Positions 1-6,162 of a DNA stretch of 16,090 nucleotides are shown piece by piece. A program made the translations under genes and the position numbers. Origin of the DNA: Oscillospiraceae bacterium (GTDB taxonomy: Bacteria; Bacillota_A; Clostridia; Oscillospirales; Oscillospiraceae); the NCBI GenBank assembly GCA_017545325.1, contig JAFWOX010000051.1, positions 1-16,090 on the forward strand, read 5' to 3'. Position 1 is the first letter of the stretch. The number at the start of each line of letters is the position of its first letter. Under the pieces are notes generated by a model. That model was not told where the DNA came from. It did no database searches and saw only the letters and a list, made by a program, of their open reading frames with translations.

Positions 1-92
1 CCTGCGCACCGGGGGTGCAGGGGAACACCCCTGCCGCGCTCTTTCCCCGGTTTCTCTCGCGCAAGAGAAACCGGGCCGCCGGAGGCAGTGGG
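1..92 (+). repeat. Multi-hairpin dispersed repeat, left copy
   Basis: This stretch matches the reverse complement of 15834-15925 with only two differences (positions 27 and 89). It folds into three consecutive hairpins: GCACC/GGTGC (6-10/14-18), GCAGGGG/CCCCTGC (17-23/28-34) and a 12-bp stem CCCGGTTTCTCT/AGAGAAACCGGG (46-57/64-75). The change at 27 falls in a loop, so all stems are intact in both copies. It may begin before the window. No transposase accompanies it. It resembles a REP-type intergenic element; whether it is mobile, an RNA, or a terminator-like sequence cannot be told. Confidence 0.85.
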
Positions 93-167
93 GGAAAAGG
101 AACACCTCACCGGCGAGGCGGCCTGCGAGAATGGATCATACCCGTGACAACTGTATATCTGTTCGTT

Positions 168-252
168 GTATTCCCTCATCAGGCGCTCCGCGCCAGCTTC
201 CCCCAGGGGAAGCCAGGGTACCGCTCTCCCCTGCTTCTGGTATTCCCTCATC
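168..252. repeat. REP-like hairpin module with flanking direct repeats
   Basis: A 13-base direct repeat GTATTCCCTCATC occurs at 168-180 and 240-252. Just inside the first copy are two perfect hairpins, GGCGC/GCGCC (182-186/190-194) and GCTTCCCC/GGGGAAGC (196-203/206-213). The CTTCCCC-GGGGAAG core reappears in altered form near 1570, near 4026 and at the right edge of the window, so this is one member of a dispersed intergenic family. I see no gene in 1-347; apart from repeats it holds only the promoter region of the lipoprotein that follows. Confidence 0.7.
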
Positions 253-301
253 CCCTGTCTCTCAGTTTTTCCCCTCCCTGCTATGAACCGGAGGGTGACT
301 G

Positions 302-310
302 TGCTATACT
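302..310 (+). promoter_or_regulatory. Extended -10 promoter of the first lipoprotein gene
   Basis: TGCTATACT has the TG-n-TATAnT form of an extended -10 element and lies 37 bases before the ATG at 348. No convincing -35 hexamer stands 16-18 bases upstream, which is acceptable for an extended -10 promoter. The ribosome binding site GAAGGAGA (333-340) lies 7 bases before the start codon. Confidence 0.5.
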
Positions 311-347
311 GTCAGCAGCCAAACTGAAAAGCGAAGGAGAACGAACC

Positions 348-1556
348 ATGAAAAGAGTCATCGCCCTGATTCTGTTCATCCTGCTCTGCCTGTCCCTGGC
401 GGCGGGCTGCGGGAGCAGGACCGCGAAGATCGATCTGACGGATTACATGAGCGCCCTGTTCCGGGGTCGGGACGGTGAGGGCACCGCCCGGGGGGACTTT
501 GATTTTTCCGGCTTTGAAAACTCCGTAGCGGCCCAGTTCCATGGATCCGAAGACGCGATCCTGCAGAAGCTGGTGCGGTTTGAGTCCGCCCTGGAGATCA
601 CCGTCACCCCGGATAAGGGACTGAAAAACGGGGACCAGGTCACCCTCACCGCCGTCTACGACCAGGATGCCGCCAAGGCCGCGGGCATCGCCATCGGCAG
701 CGTCAGCAAGACCGTCACCGTGGAGGGCCTCACCAGCGCTGCTCCGTCCCCCTCGCCCACGGACGGCGGCACGGCTTCCTCCGGCGACCTGACCCCCGAA
801 GCCACGGAAAACAGCAATGAGCTGGATCCCTTTGACCCGGCATACTGGAACACGGCGGAGGGCATCGAGATCCGCTATACCGGCGCTTCCCCCTACGGCT
901 GGCTGGAGGCGGTCAACCACCTTCCCGCCGGGAATCCCCTGAGCCGGGTCTACTACCGCTTCTCCGAGGAGAAGAAGGTCTATGAGGGGGACAAGGTCAC
1001 CGTTACCGCCTATCTGACCGGCGACAGCGCCGAGCAGTATACCCTGAAGAACGCCGAGAGCGAATACGTGGTGGGGCCCGTGAGCCACTATCTGACGGAG
1101 GTTTCCGAGCTGGACCGGGCTGCGGCCTCCGCGCTGAAGAGCGAGGCGGAGAGGCTGACCCAGGCCTTTGCCGCCGGTACCCTGGAATTCCGGGACAAGG
1201 CCGGCTGGTCGGGCTTCTATAACGGGGAGACCGTCACCGTGGACAGCTGCGCCGCCCGGGATACGGTCTATGCGGTGCGGTATCGGGATGGCTTCATCCG
1301 GGCGCTGCTGCTCCCCTGCTCCCTCCATGTGACCGTGGCGGAGCCGGACTGGAAGGAAGATCCCCAGACCTATGAATATGACCTTCTGGTCCTCTGCGCC
1401 GTGGACGGACTCGTGGTGGACGAGAAGGGCGCCGTGGACTACAACCGACCGGAACGGACGGATCAGGGGGTCCCGGAGGTGGAGGAGGAAATGGTGAAGG
1501 ATCGGCTCACCTGGTATGAAAACTCCACCCTGGAAACGGCGCAGCTGCCGGGCTGA
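348..1556 (+). CDS. Surface lipoprotein with two related beta-type domains
   Basis: The product has 402 residues and an unknown role on the outer face of the cell membrane. The start at 348 is chosen because it follows a GAAGGAGA site by 7 bases and opens with a lipoprotein signal: MKR, a hydrophobic run, then lipobox LAAGC with the lipidated Cys at residue 21. The open frame extends upstream to about position 15, but that part crosses hairpin repeats and has no start signal. Two similar modules follow, roughly 28-128 and 165-250. Each begins with an Ile/Val-rich strand and a Gly-rich turn and contains a GDxVTxTA motif (95-101; 215-221); they are joined by a Ser/Pro/Thr linker near 130-160. 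The C-terminal part (about 255-402) is acidic and unassigned. Similar modules recur in clostridial surface proteins from memory; no enzymatic motif is seen. It converges on the carboxypeptidase gene. Confidence 0.8.
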   Translation: MKRVIALILFILLCLSLAAGCGSRTAKIDLTDYMSALFRGRDGEGTARGDFDFSGFENSVAAQFHGSEDAILQKLVRFESALEITVTPDKGLKNGDQVTLTAVYDQDAAKAAGIAIGSVSKTVTVEGLTSAAPSPSPTDGGTASSGDLTPEATENSNELDPFDPAYWNTAEGIEIRYTGASPYGWLEAVNHLPAGNPLSRVYYRFSEEKKVYEGDKVTVTAYLTGDSAEQYTLKNAESEYVVGPVSHYLTEVSELDRAAASALKSEAERLTQAFAAGTLEFRDKAGWSGFYNGETVTVDSCAARDTVYAVRYRDGFIRALLLPCSLHVTVAEPDWKEDPQTYEYDLLVLCAVDGLVVDEKGAVDYNRPERTDQGVPEVEEEMVKDRLTWYENSTLETAQLPG

Positions 1557-1569
1557 GGCTCCGCGCCCG

Positions 1570-1683
1570 GCTCCCCCCAGGAGAAGCGGTCAGCCGCCCG
1601 GCGGGGACGGGGGAGCTGGAGGAGGAAAAGCAAAGGACCGGGTTTTCCCATAGACTTCGGGGGACGGCAGGCGCCGTCCCCCG
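1570..1683. repeat. GC-rich intergenic repeat module, copy A
   Basis: This segment shares an ordered set of blocks with 4026-4144: a decayed CTTCCCC-type hairpin (about 1570-1587), the identical block GGCGGGGACGGGGG (1600-1613), a similar GAAAAGCAA-AGG-ACCGG stretch (about 1625-1642) and a closing GGGGGACGGC/GCCGTCCCCC hairpin. It fills the gap between the convergent lipoprotein and carboxypeptidase genes; nothing coding is seen from 1557 to 1768. Confidence 0.65.
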
Positions 1684-1690
1684 ATCTTTC
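1658..1690 (+). terminator. Hairpin terminator between convergent genes
   Basis: A perfect 11-bp stem CGGGGGACGGC (1658-1668) pairs with GCCGTCCCCCG (1673-1683) across a 4-base loop, followed by ATCTTTC. It lies about 100 bases beyond the stop of the rightward lipoprotein gene and 85 beyond that of the leftward carboxypeptidase gene, so it may serve both. The T-run is weak. Confidence 0.55.
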
Positions 1691-1768
1691 GGTCAGCCCG
1701 GAGGGGTTTCCTCCCCCCGAAGCGGGCATTTCACCGGAGGCGCCGCTTCCCCGACGCCTCCTCCAGCT

Positions 1769-3808
1769 TTAATACCCCCAGGTGAGGATCTCCCAATCGC
1801 CGCCCTCGGAGCGGGCCAGCCACCACTGATATTCGAAATAGTCATGATCCTGCTCCCAGGCGCCTCCGGCATCCGGAGCGGTGTGGAAATCCATGAAGAA
1901 CATGGCGATCTGGGTGTAATTCGCCCCCTCGTTGAGGGAATTCAGCCATTCCAGGTTGTCTTCGTTATTGACCCCGTCCCCGGCGTACCGGATGGCATGG
2001 AGCTCGCAGCCTTCCCAGGCGGCGAAGGCGCACTTGATGGCCAGCACGGCGTCCTTCAGTTCCTCCTGCGTATACAGCTCGGAGGACGAAAGACCGATCT
2101 CCACCTCCGGAGCGGACTCGCCCGTCAGGAACTCCTCCAGGGTCAGTCCGGGCTGGGCCATGATCTCCCCGGCGATTTCCGCGCTGTCCACATAGCGGAT
2201 ATGCCAGGGCTCGTACCGGTAGCCCGTGATATGCTCCTCTCCCTCCAGATAGCGCAGGATAAAGCCGTACCGGGGGAGCCTGGCATGGATGGCGTCCCAG
2301 ATCCCCTTGTACTCCTCCTTCTCCATGTCCTCGTTATAGTAGACGTCGGTGAAGTTGCCATCCTCGCCCTTGATCCGGAAATAGAGGTCCAGGGCCAGGC
2401 CGGTATGATGCTCGGAATAGCCGGGCTGAGCCACCGTCTTGGCGGCGTAATCCGCGCCGTATTTCTCGATGAACCGGTCCATGATGTCCTGCTGGGCGGC
2501 CACGCTGCGGCGGGCGGAATCCAGCTCCAGATAGATGCCTTCGTTTTCCTCCAGGTCGGCCTTCAGGAGCGCATAGGCGGCGTAAGCCTTCGCCTCCACC
2601 TCCACCTCGTCCCCCATGGAGTTGGTGATGGTCACGGTCTCCAGGGCCTCCTCCCAGCCCTCGGGCAGGGGGTTAAGCTTGTTCACCAGGGCAAGATAGT
2701 CGATGTCGGAGGCGGGGATGCGCTCAAACACCATGTCCTCCCCGTTCCCGGACTGGTCCTCATGCCAGGTGAAGGTCCCGTCCCCGTTGAAGACGACGGT
2801 ACCGGTGCCGTCGGTATAAACGGTCTCTTCCTCCGTCGCTTCGCCGCTGTCATCATAGGTGAGGTTCGACTTGGTGCCGTCGGTATACCGGATCGTACCG
2901 GTCTCCGTATCCAGCTCGCCCACGAGGATCCACCGGGTCAGCTCCCAGGCGCTGCTCCCCCATTCGACAACGATGAAGGCCCGGCCCTCACCGAAGCTTG
3001 TCACCTGGGCATGGGCTCTGCCGCACTGGTAATCCCCGGCAAGCGCCAGCACGGGATCCTGCCAGTCGGGATCCTCCTCAAACACGGCGACGTAATCCGC
3101 GCTCTCCTCCAGCAGCACAGTGACCTGCGCGTCCGCGGAGAAATCCTCCCCGTTCTTCGTCCATTTCACGAAAAGATTGCCCGCCTTCGGCCAGGCCGCG
3201 AAGGTATGGATCTTGGGCTCCGCCAGATTGATCACCGCGGACTGGAAGGGATACTCCGGATCGATCTCCGGGGCTTCCTCCCCCTCGGCATAGTCGATAT
3301 TCCCCCGGCCCTCCACGTTGATGGTGACGAAGATCGTCGCTTTGGGAATATCGCGGGGGGTGAAGTGATAGGTCTCGCCGCCCTCCACCTCCAGCATCAG
3401 GCCGTCCGCTCCTTCTTCGGTAAGGGTAACGGTCAGGGGATCCCTGCTTCCGGTGGTGGGCAGGGCGCCCTTCAGGCTGTTCCCCTCCTGGGGAAGCATG
3501 CCGCCCCAGGAATCTTCTTCCCAGTCCTCGCCCAGCATGCAGCCCACATACCAGCCGGGTTCGTCCACGTCCTCCATCCAGGTGACGGAGAGCATATTCT
3601 CATTCTCATCCCCGAAAAAGCCCTCCCGGGTCCAGGGGGCAGGTTCCTCCGGGGCGGGGGTCTCCGTGGCCGCCGGGGCTTCCGTGGCGGGCGCTTCCGT
3701 CGCCGGGGCCTCCGTGGCGGGAGGCTGGGCATCCGGCTTTGCTTCGCCGCAGGCGGCCAGGGCCAGAAGCAGGAAGGCCGCCAGCAGGATCGAAATCAGT
3801 CTCTTCAT
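1769..3808 (-). CDS. Lipid-anchored VanY-type D-alanyl-D-alanine carboxypeptidase with accessory domains
   Basis: This is a 679-residue zinc peptidase of family M15B, expected to remove the terminal D-Ala from peptidoglycan stem peptides outside the membrane. Residues 1-20 form a lipoprotein signal (lipobox LAAC, Cys20), followed by an ATEAP-repeat linker (30-58). A region near 156-245 resembles InlB-type bacterial repeats, and 249-362 is a domain also present three times in the neighbouring SLH protein. The peptidase occupies about 370-560. Its SxHxxGxAxD motif SEHHTGLALD (465-474) supplies zinc ligands His467 and Asp474, and EPWH (533-536) supplies catalytic Glu533 and ligand His536, so all key residues are present. 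A 100-residue C-terminal domain (578-679) is unrecognised. The start follows AAGGAG (3821-3816). Ordinary VanY proteins are about 250-300 residues, so this one is greatly extended. Not resistance-linked: no VanS/R or ligase genes are nearby. Confidence 0.9.
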   Translation of the reverse strand: MKRLISILLAAFLLLALAACGEAKPDAQPPATEAPATEAPATEAPAATETPAPEEPAPWTREGFFGDENENMLSVTWMEDVDEPGWYVGCMLGEDWEEDSWGGMLPQEGNSLKGALPTTGSRDPLTVTLTEEGADGLMLEVEGGETYHFTPRDIPKATIFVTINVEGRGNIDYAEGEEAPEIDPEYPFQSAVINLAEPKIHTFAAWPKAGNLFVKWTKNGEDFSADAQVTVLLEESADYVAVFEEDPDWQDPVLALAGDYQCGRAHAQVTSFGEGRAFIVVEWGSSAWELTRWILVGELDTETGTIRYTDGTKSNLTYDDSGEATEEETVYTDGTGTVVFNGDGTFTWHEDQSGNGEDMVFERIPASDIDYLALVNKLNPLPEGWEEALETVTITNSMGDEVEVEAKAYAAYALLKADLEENEGIYLELDSARRSVAAQQDIMDRFIEKYGADYAAKTVAQPGYSEHHTGLALDLYFRIKGEDGNFTDVYYNEDMEKEEYKGIWDAIHARLPRYGFILRYLEGEEHITGYRYEPWHIRYVDSAEIAGEIMAQPGLTLEEFLTGESAPEVEIGLSSSELYTQEELKDAVLAIKCAFAAWEGCELHAIRYAGDGVNNEDNLEWLNSLNEGANYTQIAMFFMDFHTAPDAGGAWEQDHDYFEYQWWLARSEGGDWEILTWGY
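2723..3064 (-). repeat. Fourth copy of the SLH-protein repeat domain, inside the carboxypeptidase
   Basis: This codes for residues 249-362 of the carboxypeptidase. Landmarks shared with the three copies in the SLH protein, in order, are a GxY turn with RAxAxV, a W-rich strand (EWGSSAWE), VGELDTET, YTxG/DGT and DGTGTxVFNxDGTFTWHEDQ. At DNA level 2749-2818 is about nine-tenths identical to 4607-4676 in repeat 2 of the SLH gene, which points to recent duplication or gene conversion. Confidence 0.9.
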
Positions 3809-3815
3809 GTGGATA

Positions 3816-3883
3816 CTCCTTCTCTATTGAGATTTGCGGTTGCGCAACATGCGCATTATAGCCCCATCGTCCGCTTTTTTCCA
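3816..3883 (-). promoter_or_regulatory. Promoter and ribosome binding site of the carboxypeptidase gene
   Basis: Read on the minus strand, TGGAAA (3883-3878), a 17-base spacer and TATAAT (3860-3855) form a sigma-A-type promoter about 47 bases before the start codon, and AAGGAG (3821-3816) is the ribosome binding site. The hexamers and spacing are identical to those upstream of the SLH gene. Confidence 0.7.
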
Positions 3884-4025
3884 CCGCTTTTTCGGAATAA
3901 ACCGTTTTCTGTGTCAGCCCCTGTCCATTCCACGCAACGAACAACAAGGCAGACGTCCCCTGAAAACAGGAGAACAGCAGAAAGGTCCCTCATCCGTCTC
4001 CGGCTTCCGTGAGACGCCGGAGCCA

Positions 4026-4144
4026 CCTTCCCCCGAGGGAAGGCAGACCGCGCGGCGGGGACGGGGGTGGCCGCAGCGGGCGCCGAAAAGCAAGGGAACC
4101 GGTTCGACCGACAGACTGAGGGGGGACGGCGTCGCCGTCCCCCC
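4026..4144. repeat. GC-rich intergenic repeat module, copy B
   Basis: It consists of a CCTTCCC/GGGAAGG hairpin (4026-4032/4037-4043), the block GGCGGGGACGGGGG (4054-4067) identical to 1600-1613, a GAAAAGCAAGGGAACCGG stretch, and a final 11-bp hairpin GGGGGGACGGC/GCCGTCCCCCC (4120-4130/4134-4144). The last is 41 bases past the stop of the SLH gene and could end its transcript, although no T-run follows on the minus strand; TTTAAT follows on the plus strand. The 3809-4184 interval holds this module and the carboxypeptidase promoter; no gene is seen. Confidence 0.65.
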
Positions 4145-4150
4145 TTTAAT
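4120..4150. terminator. Hairpin downstream of the SLH gene
   Basis: An 11-bp GC-rich stem with a GTC loop lies just beyond the stop codon of the leftward SLH gene. It is the counterpart of the hairpin at 1658-1683 and is part of the repeat module, so termination may be incidental to its being a repeat. No T-run follows in the direction of the gene. Confidence 0.4.
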
Positions 4151-4184
4151 CATGCGGTTTACCGTTCCGGATTCGCCCTCCGGC

Positions 4185-5954
4185 TCAGTCCGTCAGGGCC
4201 CACTTGAATACCAGGTCCTCCCCATCCGGGGACTGGTTATCATGCCAGATAAAGGTATTATCCTGGGTGAAGGTGATGGTGCCGGTGCCGTTTGCATACT
4301 CCGTCACGACGCTGCTGGGCTCATCGGCATCCGGATCATCAAAGGTGACGATCTTCTTGGTGCAGTCCGTATAGTTGATGGTCAGGGTCTCCGGATCCAG
4401 CCTGCCGATGATGAGCCACTCGGCATGCACCGCAAGGCTGTCGCTCCAGTGGATCGTGATGATGGCGGAATCCTTGCCGAAGCACTCCACCTGCGCGTGG
4501 GGCCTGCCGGCGGTATAGATGCCGATGAAATTCATCACGGGGTTCTGGCCGTCCTCCTCGTCCCCCTGGGCCGGGAGAAACTCGAACACCATATCCTGCC
4601 CGTACTCGGACTGGTCCTCATGCCAGGTGAAGGTTCCGTCCTCGTTGAAGACGATGGTGCCGGTGCCGTCCTCGTACGCCACCTCTTCCTTCTCGATTAT
4701 GCCCTGATCGTTCCGGGTAACGAAGGTCTTGATGGCGCCGGTATAGCTGATGGTCAGGGTTTCCGTATCCAGCTCGCCCACGATGACCCACTCAGCGGAG
4801 TCCCAGGCGCTGCCGCCCCAGTGGATATGGATGATGGCGCTGCTCCCCTCGCCGCATTCCACCATCGCGCTTGCCCGGTCACTCTGGTATTCCCCCACAA
4901 AGTTCATCACGGGGTTCTGGCCGTCCTCCTCGGGCTTCACGATCTCGACCCACTCAAAGGTGAAGTCCTCGTCATATTCGGACTGATCCTCGTGCCAGGT
5001 GAAGGTGCCGTCCTTATTGAATACAATGGTGCCGGTGCCGTCGGCATAGATCGTTTCTTCGCTCTTGAGCCCGTTTTCGTCAGAAATCTGGTTCTTCTTG
5101 ATGGCTCCGGTATAGCTGACGGTCAGGGTCTCCGGATCCAGCTTGCCCACGATCTCCCAAACAGCGCGCTCGGCGTAACTGCTGCTCCAGGTGATCTCGA
5201 TGCGGGCGGAATCCGTTCCCTCGCACGACACCGTGGCAGAGGCTCTGCCGTATACATACGTGCCCACAAAGTTCATCACGGGGTTCTGGCCGTCCTCTTC
5301 CCCACTGCCGCCGGACATGGCCGCGTGGTACTGCTCCAGGGTGAACACGCCCTCGTCCAGGAGCTTCTCGCCCAGGAAGCGGCCCTCACCCTTCAGGTAC
5401 GCCCCCAGGGCGGCATAGCTGATCTTCACCACATCGCCCCGGTCAAAGGGAGTATTGGCGCCGTACTCTCCCTTGGTGATGTTCAGCCGGTCGGTGAGCT
5501 CCCAGGCGGCATCCCACTTGAAGTCGCCGTCTTCCGCGCTGCTGTACCCCAGGGCCCGGAGGGCGAAGGTGAGGTACTGGGTCGCGGTGACGGGATCGGT
5601 CCCGCTGAAGGTGGTATCCCCGGTGCCTTTGGTCAAGCCGTTGGCATAGGCATAGCCCACGTAGGGCTTGGCCCAGTCCGCCACGTCGGTGAAGGGGATT
5701 ACCCAGGTCCCGGCGTTGGCCTCCTCCTCCTTGCCCAGGAGCCGGACCAGCATGGTCACCGCCTCCATGCGGTTGGGCGCCCGGTCCAGATCGTAAACGG
5801 GCTTGCCCTCCCCATCCGTGCCGGTGCCCTTGAACAGGCCCAGGGCATAGAGCACGTCGGCGGCGGCGGTTTCCTCCGCATCCGCAGCGAAAGCGACGGA
5901 CGCCAGAGCGAAAACTAGGACGACCGCCAGCAGGATCGCGATCAGTTTCTTCAT
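4185..5954 (-). CDS. S-layer-homology (SLH) surface protein with three tandem repeat domains
   Basis: This is a 589-residue secreted protein, probably held on the cell wall by its SLH region. A signal peptide covers residues 1-24 (MKK, hydrophobic run, AFA-A cleavage site, no lipobox Cys). Three SLH-like segments follow: about 28-74 (DRAPNRMEAVTMLVRLLG), 83-137 (PFTDVADWAKPYVGYAYANG) and 146-190 (PFDRGDVVKISYAALG). After a short linker come three tandem domains of about 120 residues, starting at the repeated DGQNPVMNF at 221, 344 and 468. They are rich in Thr, Trp and aromatic residues, look like all-beta folds, and contain no obvious catalytic motif. The ribosome binding site is AAGGAG (5968-5963). 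The homologous domain in the adjacent carboxypeptidase and the matching promoters suggest the two act together at the wall (inference). Confidence 0.92.
   Translation of the reverse strand: MKKLIAILLAVVLVFALASVAFAADAEETAAADVLYALGLFKGTGTDGEGKPVYDLDRAPNRMEAVTMLVRLLGKEEEANAGTWVIPFTDVADWAKPYVGYAYANGLTKGTGDTTFSGTDPVTATQYLTFALRALGYSSAEDGDFKWDAAWELTDRLNITKGEYGANTPFDRGDVVKISYAALGAYLKGEGRFLGEKLLDEGVFTLEQYHAAMSGGSGEEDGQNPVMNFVGTYVYGRASATVSCEGTDSARIEITWSSSYAERAVWEIVGKLDPETLTVSYTGAIKKNQISDENGLKSEETIYADGTGTIVFNKDGTFTWHEDQSEYDEDFTFEWVEIVKPEEDGQNPVMNFVGEYQSDRASAMVECGEGSSAIIHIHWGGSAWDSAEWVIVGELDTETLTISYTGAIKTFVTRNDQGIIEKEEVAYEDGTGTIVFNEDGTFTWHEDQSEYGQDMVFEFLPAQGDEEDGQNPVMNFIGIYTAGRPHAQVECFGKDSAIITIHWSDSLAVHAEWLIIGRLDPETLTINYTDCTKKIVTFDDPDADEPSSVVTEYANGTGTITFTQDNTFIWHDNQSPDGEDLVFKWALTD
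4188..5294 (-). repeat. Three tandem copies of a roughly 120-residue domain
   Basis: Copy 1 spans 5294-4944, copy 2 4925-4575 and copy 3 4553-4188 on the minus strand, a period of 123-124 codons. Each begins with DGQNPVMNF(V/I)G and ends near a FTWHEDQ or FIWHDNQ motif followed by a VFE/FEW strand. Copies 1 and 2 are the most alike; copy 3 is more diverged. Confidence 0.92.
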
Positions 5955-5962
5955 GACTACTA

Positions 5963-6030
5963 CTCCTTTTTTTCTGAAATCCGGAAAAACTCGCTGCCCT
6001 CATTATATCCCCGTCATGCCGCTTTTTCCA
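5963..6030 (-). promoter_or_regulatory. Promoter and ribosome binding site of the SLH gene
   Basis: On the minus strand TGGAAA (6030-6025), 17 bases and TATAAT (6007-6002) precede the start codon by about 48 bases; AAGGAG (5968-5963) is the ribosome binding site. The surrounding sequence (GGTGGAAAAA-GCGG ... GGGG-n-TATAATG) closely resembles the carboxypeptidase promoter. Confidence 0.7.
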
Positions 6031-6095
6031 CCCTTTTTTCCCGCCCCTCCTGCGCTTGTCCCCGGCAGCCGGGAAGGGCGGTTTTTGTCAAGGGA

Positions 6096-6142
6096 GTATT
6101 GCAAATACGTTTTCTAACGTGTTATAATTTGCTAACAATTAT
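6096..6142 (+). promoter_or_regulatory. Promoter with three overlapping dyads before the flavoprotein gene
   Basis: TTGCAA (6099-6104), an 18-base spacer and TATAAT (6123-6128) form a good promoter 35 bases before the flavoprotein start. Three short dyads cover it: GTATT-gca-AATAC (6096-6108) over the -35, TAAC-gt-GTTA (6115-6124) in the spacer, and ATAATT-n7-AATTAT (6124-6142) over the -10 and start region. GCAAAT and ATTTGC (6101-6106, 6127-6132) are also complementary. Such dyads are candidate repressor or activator sites; no regulator gene is seen nearby. Confidence 0.6.
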
Positions 6143-6162
6143 CGAAATGAGGAGGCTGGGCA

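Noticed and set aside
15..347. Upstream extension of the first lipoprotein reading frame
   Set aside because: It runs through hairpin repeats and past the promoter; the lipoprotein signal and ribosome binding site fix the start at 348.
3636..3722. Short tandem repeat possibly resembling a small array
   Set aside because: It encodes the ATEAP linker of the carboxypeptidase and has no spacer structure of a CRISPR array.
1769..3808. Vancomycin-resistance cluster based on the VanY-type enzyme
   Set aside because: No VanRS, VanH, ligase or VanX genes accompany it; such carboxypeptidases are common housekeeping wall enzymes in Clostridia.
1844..4012. Long plus-strand frame opposite the carboxypeptidase gene
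   Set aside because: Its translation is rich in Gly, Leu, His and Arg with no domain pattern, while the minus strand has a complete M15B peptidase with signal and zinc ligands.
3834..5918. 694-residue plus-strand frame opposite the SLH gene
   Set aside because: Its apparent internal repeats simply mirror the tandem domains on the other strand; no start signal or recognisable domain.
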